Shown in pieces: positions 25,573 to 34,171 of a stretch of DNA of 37,702 nt. This stretch comes from DAOTXK01 sp034435395 (GTDB taxonomy: Bacteria; Chloroflexota; Anaerolineae; Aggregatilineales; Ch27). Each line of letters begins with the position of its first letter. Positions within the stretch are counted from its first letter, which is position 1. The notes below the pieces were generated by a model. It did not search any database, was not told the DNA's origin, and worked only from the letters and a program-made list of their open reading frames with translations. The position numbers were made by a program, and so were the translations under genes. Location of the stretch: NCBI GenBank assembly GCA_034435395.1, contig DAOTXK010000184.1:1-37702 (forward strand), written 5' to 3'.

Positions 25573-25938
25573 TCAGGGGACCAGACCGGCGGCGGCCTCG
25601 GCGGGCAGCCGGAAGGCGATGATGGTCTGCGCGCCGTAGATGAACCCCATCACCCCCAGGACCAGGGCGATGATCGCCAGCGCCCGGCGGTAGCGGTCAA
25701 AGCGCTCCACATCCGTCAGGACCACATACGCCCCGGCCAGGGCGTGCACCAGCACCACCAACAGGAAGGCGATGTCGATGGCCTTCCACAATGGCTGCTC
25801 CAGCCGCGCCAGGATGCGGGTGAAGTTGATGTGAAACGGCGGATAGTGCACCACGATCATGTGGATGGTGAGGAAAAACAGCAGGGCGATGGCGCTGAGG
25901 CGCTGCATCTGAAAAATACGCATCCCGGAGTTCCGCAT
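25573..25938 (-). CDS. sdhD: Succinate dehydrogenase membrane anchor subunit D
   Basis: A 121-residue hydrophobic protein with three predicted spans (about 14-30, 50-72 and 84-105) and histidines in HMIVVHYPPFH and in VHALAGAYVVL, the latter placed like the anchor-subunit haem or quinone-side histidine. It is the last gene of the sdhABCD operon and starts 9 bases after sdhC. Sequence conservation of this subunit is low, so the name rests mainly on size, topology and position. Confidence 0.82.
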   Translation of the reverse strand: MRNSGMRIFQMQRLSAIALLFFLTIHMIVVHYPPFHINFTRILARLEQPLWKAIDIAFLLVVLVHALAGAYVVLTDVERFDRYRRALAIIALVLGVMGFIYGAQTIIAFRLPAEAAAGLVP

Positions 25939-25947
25939 GGCCTCCTC

Positions 25948-26295
25948 CTAACCTTCCAGCATGAACAATAAGATGGGCAGACCGCCAGCGATGGTCAGGA
26001 TGACCGAGACGGCGAAGGCGGCGTAAAACAGGCTTTTGCGGTATTCGGTCACGTCCAGATAGTGCACGATCAGCAGCCGGATGCCATCGAAGGCGTGGTA
26101 GATCACCGCCGCCAGCAGCCCGATCTCCGCCAGCTTAAAGATATCCGATTGCAGGAAGTTCATGGTGCTGTCAAACGACTCCGGGCCGCCGTTGACCGAG
26201 CCAATGGCCAGGATGTGCAGGCCGAGGTAGATGACCAGCGCCACGCCGGTCAGGCGGCGCAGAAAGAAGCTGATAAATCCCGTGGTTCGGTACAT
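25948..26295 (-). CDS. sdhC: Succinate dehydrogenase cytochrome b subunit C
   Basis: A 115-residue three-span protein. The N-terminal RRLTGVALVIYLGLHILA and the haem-ligand segment YHAFDGIRLLIVHYL (His about 71) are typical of SdhC, which with SdhD holds haem b and the quinone site in the membrane. The frame is open 18 codons further upstream, but the ATG at 26295 has AAGGAGC 8 bases before it and opens with MYRTTGF, as homologues do. The gap to sdhB is about 28 bases. Confidence 0.88.
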   Translation of the reverse strand: MYRTTGFISFFLRRLTGVALVIYLGLHILAIGSVNGGPESFDSTMNFLQSDIFKLAEIGLLAAVIYHAFDGIRLLIVHYLDVTEYRKSLFYAAFAVSVILTIAGGLPILLFMLEG

Positions 26296-26323
26296 GCGGA
26301 TGCTCCTTTCGGGATCAGACCCG

Positions 26324-27109
26324 TCACTTGGCCGGGATCGGCTGGTCAAGCGACGCCTGACGCTCGCGCCGGGCGGCCTCGAAGGCCCGCCGCTTTTGGG
26401 CCAGCTTACGCAGCGTCTCGATGGCCTGGGTGGGGTTCAGCTCTTTGGGGCAGGCGTCGATGCAGTTGAAGATGGTGTGGCAGCGGTAAACGCCGTCCCT
26501 CCCCGCCAGGTCGGCCAGCCGCTCGCCGGGGGCGCTATCGCGCGGATCGAGGATGCGCAGGAAAGCCTTCAGCAGGGCGTGCGGCCCGATGTATTGTTTG
26601 GTCAGGGCGATCACCTGGCAGGCGGAATAACACGCCCCGCACATGATGCACTTCTCGGCGTCGTGCAGGGCCGCCACTTCCTCCGGACTCATGCGGAATT
26701 CCTTCTCCGGGATGTTCTCCGGCGGGATCAGCCAGGGTTTGACCCGCAGGTACTGCTCCCAGAAGCTGGTCCGATCCACCACCAGGTCTTTAATGATCGG
26801 CAGGTAAGGCAGGGGGCGGATGGTGATGCGACCCTGGCGGTCGAGGTGCTCGGTGAGCGGCGTCTCGCAGACCAGCATGTTTTTGCCGTTGACGTTCATG
26901 GCGCAGCTGCCGCAGATGGCGTGGCGGCAGGAGCGCCGGAAGGTCAGGCTGCCATCCTGCGTCTCTTTGATGGTGTGCAGCGCGTCGAGGACGGTGGTGG
27001 CGGGCCGGAGCGGCAGCTTAAACTCGTCGAAGTAAGGCTTCCGGTCGTTATCCGGGTTAAAGCGCTGGACGCGCACGGTGATCGTTCGGGTGGAACCGTT
27101 GCTGGACAT
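26324..27109 (-). CDS. sdhB: Succinate dehydrogenase iron-sulfur subunit B
   Basis: A 261-residue SdhB that passes electrons from the flavin subunit to the membrane quinone. The 2Fe-2S ligands are Cys61, Cys66, Cys69 and Cys81 (CRHAICGSCAMNV and onward). CIMCGACYSAC (Cys154/157/160/164) and CHTIFNCIDACPK (Cys210/216/220) supply the 4Fe-4S and 3Fe-4S clusters. The ATG at 27109 follows AGGAGA by about 11 bases; the frame extends further upstream but without homology. About 125 bases separate it from sdhA, more than elsewhere in the operon. Confidence 0.95.
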   Translation of the reverse strand: MSSNGSTRTITVRVQRFNPDNDRKPYFDEFKLPLRPATTVLDALHTIKETQDGSLTFRRSCRHAICGSCAMNVNGKNMLVCETPLTEHLDRQGRITIRPLPYLPIIKDLVVDRTSFWEQYLRVKPWLIPPENIPEKEFRMSPEEVAALHDAEKCIMCGACYSACQVIALTKQYIGPHALLKAFLRILDPRDSAPGERLADLAGRDGVYRCHTIFNCIDACPKELNPTQAIETLRKLAQKRRAFEAARRERQASLDQPIPAK

Positions 27110-27233
27110 GGATAGGACTTTCTCCTGTGAACACGGCGTTCGGTGAGGGGCGTTCAGCCGTCGGCGGTTGGCGAGGGCATTGGCGGCCATATCGTCCCTG
27201 TTGGGCTGCTGGCCTCCCGCTGGCCGCTCGTCG

Positions 27234-29039
27234 TCAGTATTTGCGTTCCTGGGGCGGGTATTTCTCCCAGTCGATGACCACAGCTTTGGCACTCAAGGCC
27301 GGCAGCCCGTCGCCATTTTTGTGAGCCAGGGTGTGATGCAGCCAGTTCTCGTCATCCCGCCGGGGGTAGTCCGTGCGGTAGTGCGCACCCCGGCTCTCGG
27401 TGCGGGCCAGGGCGCTGGCGGCCACCACTTCGCTGAAGGTGAGCAGATGGCCGGTCTCCAACGCGCCCAGCACATCGGTGTTAAAGCGGGCGCTTTTGTC
27501 CATCACCCGGACGTCCGGGAAGCGCGCCTGCAACGCCTTGATGGTCGCCAGCGCGGCCTTAAGCCCGGCCTCGTCGCGGTAGATGCCGACGTGATCGGTC
27601 ATGGTCTGCTTAAGCTCACGGGCGATCGCCGCCCAGGACTCGGCCCTGCCGCCTGCTGGCTCGGCCATCAGGTGCTGGATTCGCTGGCGGGTGCGCGCCG
27701 CCGGGTCGCCCGTGATCGGCGGTAGCGCGGCTCCGTCTTTCACAAACGCGGCCATGGCCCGCCCGGCCCGACGGCCAAACACCGAGGCATCCAGCAGGCT
27801 GTTGGTGCCCAACCGGTTAGCGCCGTGCACGCTGATACAGGCGCACTCCCCGGCGGCGTAAAAGCCGACCACTGGCGTGCCATCCGCGTCGGCGATCACC
27901 TGGCCGTCGGCATTGGTGGGGATGCCGCCCATGCTGTAATGCGCCGTCGGCTGGATGGGCACGGGCGCGTCGATGACATCAACCCCGGCGAAGTTGAGGG
28001 CGATATCCCGCACCTGGGGCAGCCGTTCCAGGATTTTCTCGCGGCCCAGGTGGCGGAGGTCCAGGTAAATGCCCTGGCCGTCGTCGCCGATGCCGCGCCC
28101 TTCGTCGATCTCGGTCTGCTCGGAGCGGCTGACCAGGTCGCGAGGGGCCAGCTCCATCCGGTCCGGCGCGTACTTCTCCATGAAGCGCTCGCCGTCCTTG
28201 TTGATCAGGTAGCCGCCCTCGCCCCGGCAGGCTTCGCTGAGCAGGATGCCGTGCTGGTACAGGCCGGTGGGATGGAACTGGACAAATTCCATGTCCATGA
28301 GGGGCACGCCGGCCTGGTAGGCGATGGCCACGCCGTCGCCGGTGTTGGCGTGGGCGTTGGAGGTGATGGCCCAGGCCCGGCCATAACCGCCCGTCCCAAA
28401 CATCACTGCCCTGGCCCGCATGGTGTATAGCTGGCCGGTCAGGATGTCCAGGGCGACGATGCCCTTACACACATTGTCCTCGACGATCAGGTCCAGGCAG
28501 TACCATTCGCTGTAGAACTTGACGCCGTGCTTGCGGGCCTGCTCGTGAATGGTGTGCAGCAGGACATGCCCGGTCCAGTCGGCGGCGTAGTTGGCACGGG
28601 GGGCGCTGTGCCCGCCGAAGCGCCGCTGGGCGATGCGCCCGTCCGGCGTCCGGCTGAAGACGCAGCCCATGTGCTCGTACTCGTAAACGATGTCGATGGC
28701 CTCCTGGACCATGATGGCGATGGCGTCCTGGTCGCCCAGCCAGTCCGACCCTTTGATGGTGTCGAACAGGTGCAGCTCCCAGCTATCAATCGGCTCCTCG
28801 CCGGGCGGAATCTGCTCCAGCGGGCCACGCGGGCCGGTCCCGGCCACCGGACGCACGTTGTTGAGCGCGGCGGCGATCCCTCCCTGGGCCGCCCCGCTGT
28901 GGGACCGAAGGGGATGAACCTTGGACAGCACGCCGATGTCCCTGACGCCCCCCTGACTGGCGGCCAGCGCTGCCCAAGTCCCGGCCAGGCCGGCGCCGAC
29001 GACGATCACGTCATGGGTGAGAACTTCTGAATTCGCCAT
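27234..29039 (-). CDS. sdhA: Succinate dehydrogenase flavoprotein subunit A
   Basis: A 601-residue SdhA that oxidises succinate to fumarate at the cytoplasmic face. The N-terminal VIVVGAGLAGTWAAL binds FAD, and RSHSGAAQGGIAAAL contains the histidine for covalent FAD. The substrate-site segments FHPTGLY and RGEGGYLIN are present, as is the SVHGANRLGTNSLLDASVFG signature. The C-terminal helical domain ends with DWEKYPPQERKY. The ATG at 29039 is preferred (GAGGGAG just upstream) although the frame stays open to 29300. It is the first gene of an sdhABCD order on the minus strand. Fumarate reductase activity cannot be excluded from sequence. Confidence 0.95.
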   Translation of the reverse strand: MANSEVLTHDVIVVGAGLAGTWAALAASQGGVRDIGVLSKVHPLRSHSGAAQGGIAAALNNVRPVAGTGPRGPLEQIPPGEEPIDSWELHLFDTIKGSDWLGDQDAIAIMVQEAIDIVYEYEHMGCVFSRTPDGRIAQRRFGGHSAPRANYAADWTGHVLLHTIHEQARKHGVKFYSEWYCLDLIVEDNVCKGIVALDILTGQLYTMRARAVMFGTGGYGRAWAITSNAHANTGDGVAIAYQAGVPLMDMEFVQFHPTGLYQHGILLSEACRGEGGYLINKDGERFMEKYAPDRMELAPRDLVSRSEQTEIDEGRGIGDDGQGIYLDLRHLGREKILERLPQVRDIALNFAGVDVIDAPVPIQPTAHYSMGGIPTNADGQVIADADGTPVVGFYAAGECACISVHGANRLGTNSLLDASVFGRRAGRAMAAFVKDGAALPPITGDPAARTRQRIQHLMAEPAGGRAESWAAIARELKQTMTDHVGIYRDEAGLKAALATIKALQARFPDVRVMDKSARFNTDVLGALETGHLLTFSEVVAASALARTESRGAHYRTDYPRRDDENWLHHTLAHKNGDGLPALSAKAVVIDWEKYPPQERKY

Positions 29040-29450
29040 ATGCTCCCTCTGTATGTGGCCACCAACGGCGGGGGACACCTCACGGAAGAGCGCCCAGCGG
29101 CGGTGGCTGTGGAGACGCCGCCAACACCCGGTAAGTACCCGGTCGCTGACGGACTGGACAACCGGCAGACACGCATGAAGCACCGCCTGCTGACCCGATG
29201 ACGGGATGGATCGCGCTGACCGGCCCTGGCGCGCCCCGGCGGCGCGTCGCCGGTCCCAAGAAAGAACGTTCGCCGTATGGGAACGGCAGCGCCGGGACAA
29301 CCATCAGCGAGGGTGGCGTTCCGGCGACGGGCATACGACGGGCCTCATTACTGGCCCCAGTGTAACGACCCCAATCGCTATTATGGAAGTGTCACAAATC
29401 ATCAATTGCCGTGATAGGCGTCCGGCGCGGGGGCCGCCGGAGACGCCGCC
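29040..29450. other. Intergenic region upstream of sdhA
   Basis: About 410 bases between the sdhA start and the end of the cytochrome c gene. It should hold the sdh promoter and the end of the upstream operon. An AT-richer patch at about 29370-29410 has a CATAAT (minus strand, 29385-29380) but no well-spaced -35 element. Open frames on the minus strand that run through it are upstream extensions of sdhA without homology. Nothing else is recognised. Confidence 0.5.
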
Positions 29451-30728
29451 TCACCGCGCCAGGCTGTGCAGGTAGGCCACGATCAGGTCCAGCTCGTCGT
29501 CCGGCACTTCGCTGGGGGGGATGGGCGGGGTCTGCGCTGACCCCACGCGCACGAAGTTGATGATCTGGACGGCCCGCATGGGCGGGGAGGTGTTGAGGGG
29601 CGGCCCATCCGCCGGGGTGCCCTCGCCCTGCGGCCCGTGACACTCGGCGCAGCGCAGGAGGTAGAGGTCGCGGGCGGTGGCCAGCACGTCCGGCGGGTAG
29701 ACGGGCAGGCCAGCGCCGATGATGTTCTCCTGAGCATAGAGGATGATGGCGGCCAGCTCGCCCGGCGAGACATTCTCCTCCGGGAAGGGAGGCATGGCGT
29801 TTTTGCCGCCGCGCACCCGGCTGGTGATAAAGTCGGCGGGCAGGAAGGGGATGTCGTTGAGCGAGGGCGCAATGGAGCCGCCTTCGCCGCGTCCGCCGTG
29901 GCAGATGGCGCACCACGTCTCAAACAGCAGCCGCCCGTCGTGGCCCTCGGCCAGGGCGGCCAGGTCCGGCGTCGGTTCCGCCGGTGGGCCGGGGGAATCG
30001 TCGCCCCAGTGATGGAGCAGGTAGATCAGCGCCGCGATCTCATCAGGGGAAAGTTTCCCCTGGAAGCCCTCCATCTTGGTGTTGCGCACGCCGATGGTGA
30101 CGATCTCATAAAGCTGGGCGGTGGGCATGTTGCGCACATAGGGGTCATTGAGGGCGGGGGCATCGGCGGTGCCGCCGCCGTCCTCGCCGTGGCACTCCAC
30201 GCAGTGCCCGGCGAACAGGTTCCGCGCCAGGGCCAGCGTCTCGCCGTCGCCCGCTTCATCGATGGGGAGGGAGAGGTCCGGCCCCATGGCGGCCAGGATG
30301 TCCGCCTCGGTGGGCATCATCCCCAGATCGGCCACCCGCCGTTCGATGGCGTCCCAATCGCCATATTGCAGCAGCAGGACCAGGGTGTCGATCTGCCCGT
30401 GGGAGAGCGCCCCGCCCTCGTTGAGGCCGAAGGCAGCCATGTCAGTGGCATAACGCCCGCGCTCGACGGTGTTAAACAGCAGCCGGACATCCTGGCGGCG
30501 GACGAATTCCTGGTCCAGCGCCCGGTAGACGCCCAGTCCCTCCCCCCGCGCCCCGTGACAGCGGGCACAGTGCAGGGCGTAGGTGGTCATGCCCCGGTCG
30601 ACGGCGGCGGCGCGGTAGGCGGCCAGGGCCATCTCCTGGCGGCCCGGCTCGCGGACGATGTTGATGAGCAGCATGGCGACGATCACAGCCGTTGCCAGCA
30701 GCCCGATCACCCTCATCGTGCGCGTCAC
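29451..30728 (-). CDS. Tetrahaem c-type cytochrome, membrane-anchored
   Basis: A 425-residue protein with an uncleaved-looking N-terminal span (about 6-23) and four CXXCH haem sites: CARCH (54-58), CVECH (176-180), CAICH (273-277) and CAECH (360-364). Each lies in a separate class I cytochrome-c-type domain with a downstream Met candidate (for example GMMPT, KMEGF and NAMPPF). The start is a GTG at 30728 with AGGAG 7 bases upstream; it overlaps the Rieske stop by 3 bases (GTGA). In this operon it takes the place of cytochrome c1, as the electron acceptor from the Rieske protein. The next downstream redox partner is not in the window. Confidence 0.9.
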   Translation of the reverse strand: MTRTMRVIGLLATAVIVAMLLINIVREPGRQEMALAAYRAAAVDRGMTTYALHCARCHGARGEGLGVYRALDQEFVRRQDVRLLFNTVERGRYATDMAAFGLNEGGALSHGQIDTLVLLLQYGDWDAIERRVADLGMMPTEADILAAMGPDLSLPIDEAGDGETLALARNLFAGHCVECHGEDGGGTADAPALNDPYVRNMPTAQLYEIVTIGVRNTKMEGFQGKLSPDEIAALIYLLHHWGDDSPGPPAEPTPDLAALAEGHDGRLLFETWCAICHGGRGEGGSIAPSLNDIPFLPADFITSRVRGGKNAMPPFPEENVSPGELAAIILYAQENIIGAGLPVYPPDVLATARDLYLLRCAECHGPQGEGTPADGPPLNTSPPMRAVQIINFVRVGSAQTPPIPPSEVPDDELDLIVAYLHSLAR

Positions 30729-31267
30729 GGCGTGACTCCTGGTTCGGGCGTGGGATAGGCGATCTCGTCCGGGCCGACAGTAGGGCGCTCGATCAGCGCG
30801 CCGGTATCGACGATGACCTTGCCATCCCCAAACGTGACCGGGAAGCGGGCCAGCGGGCGCGGCGCGGGCGGATTGAGCACTGCGCCGTCCGGCTCGAACC
30901 GGGAGCCGTGACACGGGCAGTGGAAGCGGCGGCCCTCCTCGTCCCACAGCACCACGCAGTCCAGATGGGTGCACTTGCGGTACAGGGCCAGGAAGCCGCC
31001 GTCATCGCCCCGCACCAGGTAAAACTGACCGGCGGGGAAGGGCGTCACCGTGCCCGGCGGGAAATCGTCAATGAGTCCGGCGGTCACCGGCCCGCCGAAG
31101 TCGCCCTGGCCCACCCGCGAGGCCAGAAAGCGCAGGGTGACATACCCCGCCCCGACGGCGGCGGCGGTGCCCAGCGCGCCCCAGGCCAGCTTGAGGAAGT
31201 CGCGGCGCGTGGCCCCAGGTCCGGGTTCAGAGGGACAATCTGGCCGGGGGGCAGGCCGTTCGCTCAT
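30725..31267 (-). CDS. qcrA: Rieske iron-sulfur protein of a cytochrome bc-type complex
   Basis: A 180-residue Rieske protein. A twin-arginine signal-anchor (TRRDFLKLAWGALGTAAAVG, residues 20-39) would send it folded across the membrane. The 2Fe-2S ligands are Cys99 and His101 in CTHLDC and Cys117 and His120 in CPCHGS, with Cys104 and Cys119 able to form the stabilising disulphide. The family moves electrons from quinol to c-type haem. It overlaps cytochrome b by 4 bases (ATGA) and the cytochrome c gene by 3-4 bases, so the three are one translational unit. Confidence 0.95.
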   Translation of the reverse strand: MSERPAPRPDCPSEPGPGATRRDFLKLAWGALGTAAAVGAGYVTLRFLASRVGQGDFGGPVTAGLIDDFPPGTVTPFPAGQFYLVRGDDGGFLALYRKCTHLDCVVLWDEEGRRFHCPCHGSRFEPDGAVLNPPAPRPLARFPVTFGDGKVIVDTGALIERPTVGPDEIAYPTPEPGVTP

Positions 31268-32661
31268 GGGGCGGCCTCCCAGGGCAGGACCAGCGCCATA
31301 TCCGGCCCCCGGAAGAAGAGACCGATGGCGGTCAGGGTGAGGAAAACCGCCAGCAGCAGGGTAAAAATCGCCAGCCGGGTCTCGCCCGGATTCGCGCCGA
31401 GCCGCCGCACCGCCCTGGCATAACCGTACACCGCCAGCATGGCGACCCCCAGCGGGATCAGCCCATTGCCGAGCCAGGCGGGCAGGAAAGGCAACGCCGC
31501 CTGGGGCGTCAGGCCGCGCTCGGCCAGGATCACCAGGGCCGCCGTCGCCCCCGCGCCCAAAACCAGACTCAGGACCGCCAGCCAGCGCCCCCGCCAGGAG
31601 CGGAACCAGATGCCGGTCGTGTCGGCATCGTCGCGCAGGTAGGGCAGCGCGATCAGCGCCCCGATGGTGATCGCCGGGATCAGAAACGCGCCAAACGTGG
31701 GGTGGAAGTGCAGCAGCAATTCCTGGATGCCGAGGAAGTACCAGGCGGCGCGGGTCGGGTTGGGGGGCTGGTTGGGATCGGCGGCGTCGAGCAGCGGCGC
31801 ATCCACGAAGGTGGACCAGGTCAGCAGCAGGGCCAGGACCACCAGGGCGACGATGAGTTCCTTCGCCACCAGGTGAGGGATGGTGGTCACCATCTCCAGC
31901 CGCCGGGGAGTCGGCTCCTCCCCGATGCGGCGGGGGATGGTGAACTTATCCTTGCGCACACGCCAGATGTGAAAGGCCCCGGTAACCAGGAAACCGAGCG
32001 GGATCAGCATGACATGCAGGGCGTAAAAATTGCTCAGTGTGGTGGCGTTCACTTCCGGGCCGCCCAGCAACAGACGTTTGATCGGCTCGCCGACCAGCGG
32101 GATATAGCTGATCAGGCTGGTCCCGACCGTCACCGCCCAGTAGGAAAGCTGGTCCCAGGGCAGCAGGTAGCCGGTGAAGTTGGCCACGACGGCCAGCCCC
32201 AACAGGGCCAGCCCCAACTGCCAGTTGAATTGACGGGGATGGCGGAAGGCCGCCGTATAAAACACCCGCAACAGGTGCAGAAAGACCACGATCAGCAGCA
32301 GATTGGCGCTCCAGTGGTGCAGGTTGCGGATGAGCTGGCCAAAGTAAACTTCCGTTTGCAGGGCCACCAGGCTGTTATAGGCCGCTTCCGGCGATGGCGT
32401 GTAGGCGAACATCAGCAGCACGCCGGTCAGCACCTGCACCACCAGCAGCAGGATGGCCATCCCGCCCAGGCCGAAGGTGTAGGTCAGCCGCAGGGAGCGC
32501 GCCGGGACTCGCGGCGGATGCAGGTGCAGGATCAGGTCGCTGGCGGCCAGGCGCACGCGGCCCCGCTCATCCTCCGGCCAGAGCGGCTCGCGCCGGATCG
32601 ATCGCCAGACGCGCCGCAGGGTCGATGGCGGTTCTGGGGACGGGGTGTTTTCCGGCGGCAT
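31264..32661 (-). CDS. qcrB: Cytochrome b of a quinol:cytochrome c oxidoreductase (b6-like spacing)
   Basis: A 465-residue cytochrome b with N-terminal four-helix haem domain and C-terminal subunit-IV-like part fused in one chain. Haem ligands are His115 and His129 (RNLHHWSAN onward, 14 apart) and His216 and His231 (YALHVMLIP onward, 15 apart); the 14/15 pattern is that of cytochrome b6 rather than mitochondrial b. The Qo-site PEWY motif is replaced by RAAWYFLG. Roughly 55 cytoplasmic residues precede the first span. The ATG at 32661 has GGAGGGG about 11 bases upstream; the longer frame to 32697 is arginine-rich and unlikely. First gene of the operon with Rieske and tetrahaem cytochrome c. 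Confidence 0.92.
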   Translation of the reverse strand: MPPENTPSPEPPSTLRRVWRSIRREPLWPEDERGRVRLAASDLILHLHPPRVPARSLRLTYTFGLGGMAILLLVVQVLTGVLLMFAYTPSPEAAYNSLVALQTEVYFGQLIRNLHHWSANLLLIVVFLHLLRVFYTAAFRHPRQFNWQLGLALLGLAVVANFTGYLLPWDQLSYWAVTVGTSLISYIPLVGEPIKRLLLGGPEVNATTLSNFYALHVMLIPLGFLVTGAFHIWRVRKDKFTIPRRIGEEPTPRRLEMVTTIPHLVAKELIVALVVLALLLTWSTFVDAPLLDAADPNQPPNPTRAAWYFLGIQELLLHFHPTFGAFLIPAITIGALIALPYLRDDADTTGIWFRSWRGRWLAVLSLVLGAGATAALVILAERGLTPQAALPFLPAWLGNGLIPLGVAMLAVYGYARAVRRLGANPGETRLAIFTLLLAVFLTLTAIGLFFRGPDMALVLPWEAAP

Positions 32662-32831
32662 AGGACGGCGGCCCCTCCAACGGACAGCGGATCGCAAACA
32701 CGGCGAGTTTAGAATCGACCGGGGAAAAATGCCAAGACGATCGTCCAGAATTGGCGGTGGCAGGTGTCCCAGGGCTGGTTCATCCGGACCACTTTTCTCT
32801 CTGAATCAGCCCGGCGCATTCCGCGAAATCG

Positions 32832-32860
32832 TTGACAGGCGGCCCGAAAACGGCTATAGT
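32832..32860 (+). promoter_or_regulatory. Sigma-70-type promoter of the cold-shock gene
   Basis: TTGACA (32832-32837), a 17-base spacer and TATAGT (32855-32860): a perfect -35 and a -10 with one mismatch at ideal distance. Transcription would start near 32867, leaving a leader of about 118 bases before the cold-shock ATG. The remaining sequence back to 32662 should hold the promoter of the divergent cytochrome b operon; none is obvious. Confidence 0.8.
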
Positions 32861-32866
32861 GTGGCC

Positions 32867-32984
32867 CGCAGGACGCAGGCAGCATCATATGCGCGGTCAT
32901 ATGGATAGCGCCCGGTGTTCCGGGCGTTTTGCGTACCGCCCCTGCGCCAGTCTCAAGCCATACGTATGTAAGGAGCATGAAAGA
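32867..32984 (+). promoter_or_regulatory. Structured 5' leader of the cold-shock mRNA
   Basis: The leader contains two CATATG copies (32886-32891 and 32898-32903) and then a strong hairpin, CGCCCGG (32909-32915), loop TGTT, CCGGGCG (32920-32926), followed directly by TTTT. It looks like a small intrinsic terminator or attenuator within the leader. Long structured leaders that respond to temperature are known for cspA-type genes; this one is inferred from position and pairing only. Confidence 0.5.
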
Positions 32985-33194
32985 ATGGCGGAACGTATTG
33001 TCGGCGCTGTGAAGTGGTTCAACACGACCAAGGGCTACGGTTTCCTGTCCCGCGAGGACGGGCCGGATGTCTTCGTACATTATTCGGCCATCGTCGGCGA
33101 TGGCTTCCGCAACCTGGAAGAAGGTGAGCGCGTGGAATTCAGCATCGTGGAGACCCCCAAGGGGCTCCAGGCCACCGACGTGGTCAAGTTATAG
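32985..33194 (+). CDS. csp: Cold-shock protein (CspA family)
   Basis: A 69-residue OB-fold cold-shock protein that binds single-stranded RNA or DNA. RNP1 is GYGFLSRE (KGYGFI-type) and RNP2 is VFVHYSAI, with the opening VGAVKWFNTTKGYG and ending ATDVVKL. The start ATG at 32985 has AAGGAGC 8 bases before it. An out-of-frame ATG at 32977 opens only an 11-codon frame that overlaps the gene start. The gene has its own promoter, leader and terminator. Confidence 0.96.
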   Translation: MAERIVGAVKWFNTTKGYGFLSREDGPDVFVHYSAIVGDGFRNLEEGERVEFSIVETPKGLQATDVVKL

Positions 33195-33218
33195 CACGTC
33201 GCCAACTGACCCATCCAC

Positions 33219-33245
33219 AAACGCCCTCGCCCGCCGGGGGCGTTT
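33219..33245 (+). terminator. Terminator hairpin after the cold-shock gene
   Basis: AAACGCCC (33219-33226) pairs with GGGCGTTT (33238-33245), a perfect 8-bp stem with an 11-base loop, 24 bases after the stop. The T-rich side is part of the stem. It may also serve the convergent oxidoreductase gene because the A-run is symmetrical. Confidence 0.7.
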
Positions 33246-33301
33246 GATATTACCGGGCCTAGGGCTGCACCCGCTGCACCGCCTCCCCAGGCCCCCGTTG
33301 A

Positions 33302-34171
33302 TCACACGGGCGGCGGGCCTTGCCGGATACGCTGCTGGATGACCGCCAGCGCTGCGGCGTCGCCCGGATCAAATCCATACACCTCCGGCATCAGCAGCTC
33401 CAGCCACCACGTCACGCCCGCCTCCGCCGCCGCCTGGACGCGCCCCGCCGATTCTGCTGGATTATCTCCCGGCGTGACCCCCAGGTTAACCACGTCAAAC
33501 GGGCCGTCCAGGCCGGCGGTTGTGCGCTGGGCCTGGACAAAGGCCACTGCCTCCTGGAGCAACAGTATCTGCTCCGGCCCGTGAGCTTCAAATAACGGGA
33601 ACATGCCGTCCCAGCGGGCCATCCGTCGGAAGGGGGCCTTGTTCGGCCAGAAGCCGCCCACCCACACCGGGATACGCGGCTGCTGGACCGGCGTCGGTCG
33701 AAACTGGGCATGTTCGATGTGGTAATGCTGGCCCTCGTAACGAAACGGCTCGCCGCTCCACAGGCCGAGGAGTATGTCCAGCGCTTCGTCCAGCATCGCG
33801 CCACGGACCTTCTGGTCCGGCTCCTCGCCCAGGTAGTCCCACTCGCCCTGGCCCAGCCCGATGCCCACGCCCAGGATCAGCCGCCCGCCGGAGAGCCGAT
33901 CCACCGAGACGGTCTCGCGGGCCACTTTCCAGGGACGCCGGCGCGGCAGCGGTGTGACGGTAGTGCCGAGACGAAGGCGTGATGTGCTCATGGCGATGGC
34001 GGTCAGCGCCACCCAGGGATCGACCGCCGGCAGCGCAGGGTCCTCCGGCGCGATGTGATCCCAGATGAAGAAGCCGTCCCATCCGGCAGCTTCCGCCGCA
34101 CGGGCCAGGTCAGCCAGCACCCGCGCGTCGCCGTAGATGCCGAAGTTCGGCAGGTAGAGTCCGTAGTTCAC
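33302..34171 (-). CDS. LLM class flavin-dependent oxidoreductase
   Basis: A 289-residue protein of the bacterial luciferase-like (F420/FMN-dependent) family. It opens VNYGLYLPNFGIYGDA, then GWDGFFIWDHI, and has TSRLRLGTTVTPLPRRRPW and DRLSGGRLILGVGIG, all typical of the TIM-barrel LLM fold. The substrate and the choice between F420 and FMN cannot be told. The start is the GTG at 34171, 7 bases after GAGGGAGG; another GTG two codons upstream is too close to that site. Single-gene unit, convergent with the cold-shock gene and divergent from the histidine kinase. Confidence 0.9.
   Translation of the reverse strand: MNYGLYLPNFGIYGDARVLADLARAAEAAGWDGFFIWDHIAPEDPALPAVDPWVALTAIAMSTSRLRLGTTVTPLPRRRPWKVARETVSVDRLSGGRLILGVGIGLGQGEWDYLGEEPDQKVRGAMLDEALDILLGLWSGEPFRYEGQHYHIEHAQFRPTPVQQPRIPVWVGGFWPNKAPFRRMARWDGMFPLFEAHGPEQILLLQEAVAFVQAQRTTAGLDGPFDVVNLGVTPGDNPAESAGRVQAAAEAGVTWWLELLMPEVYGFDPGDAAALAVIQQRIRQGPPPV

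Noticed and set aside
29370..29410. TGTGACA-containing patch upstream of sdhA as a CRP/FNR-type site
   Set aside because: Only one half-site is present; no symmetrical partner at the required spacing.
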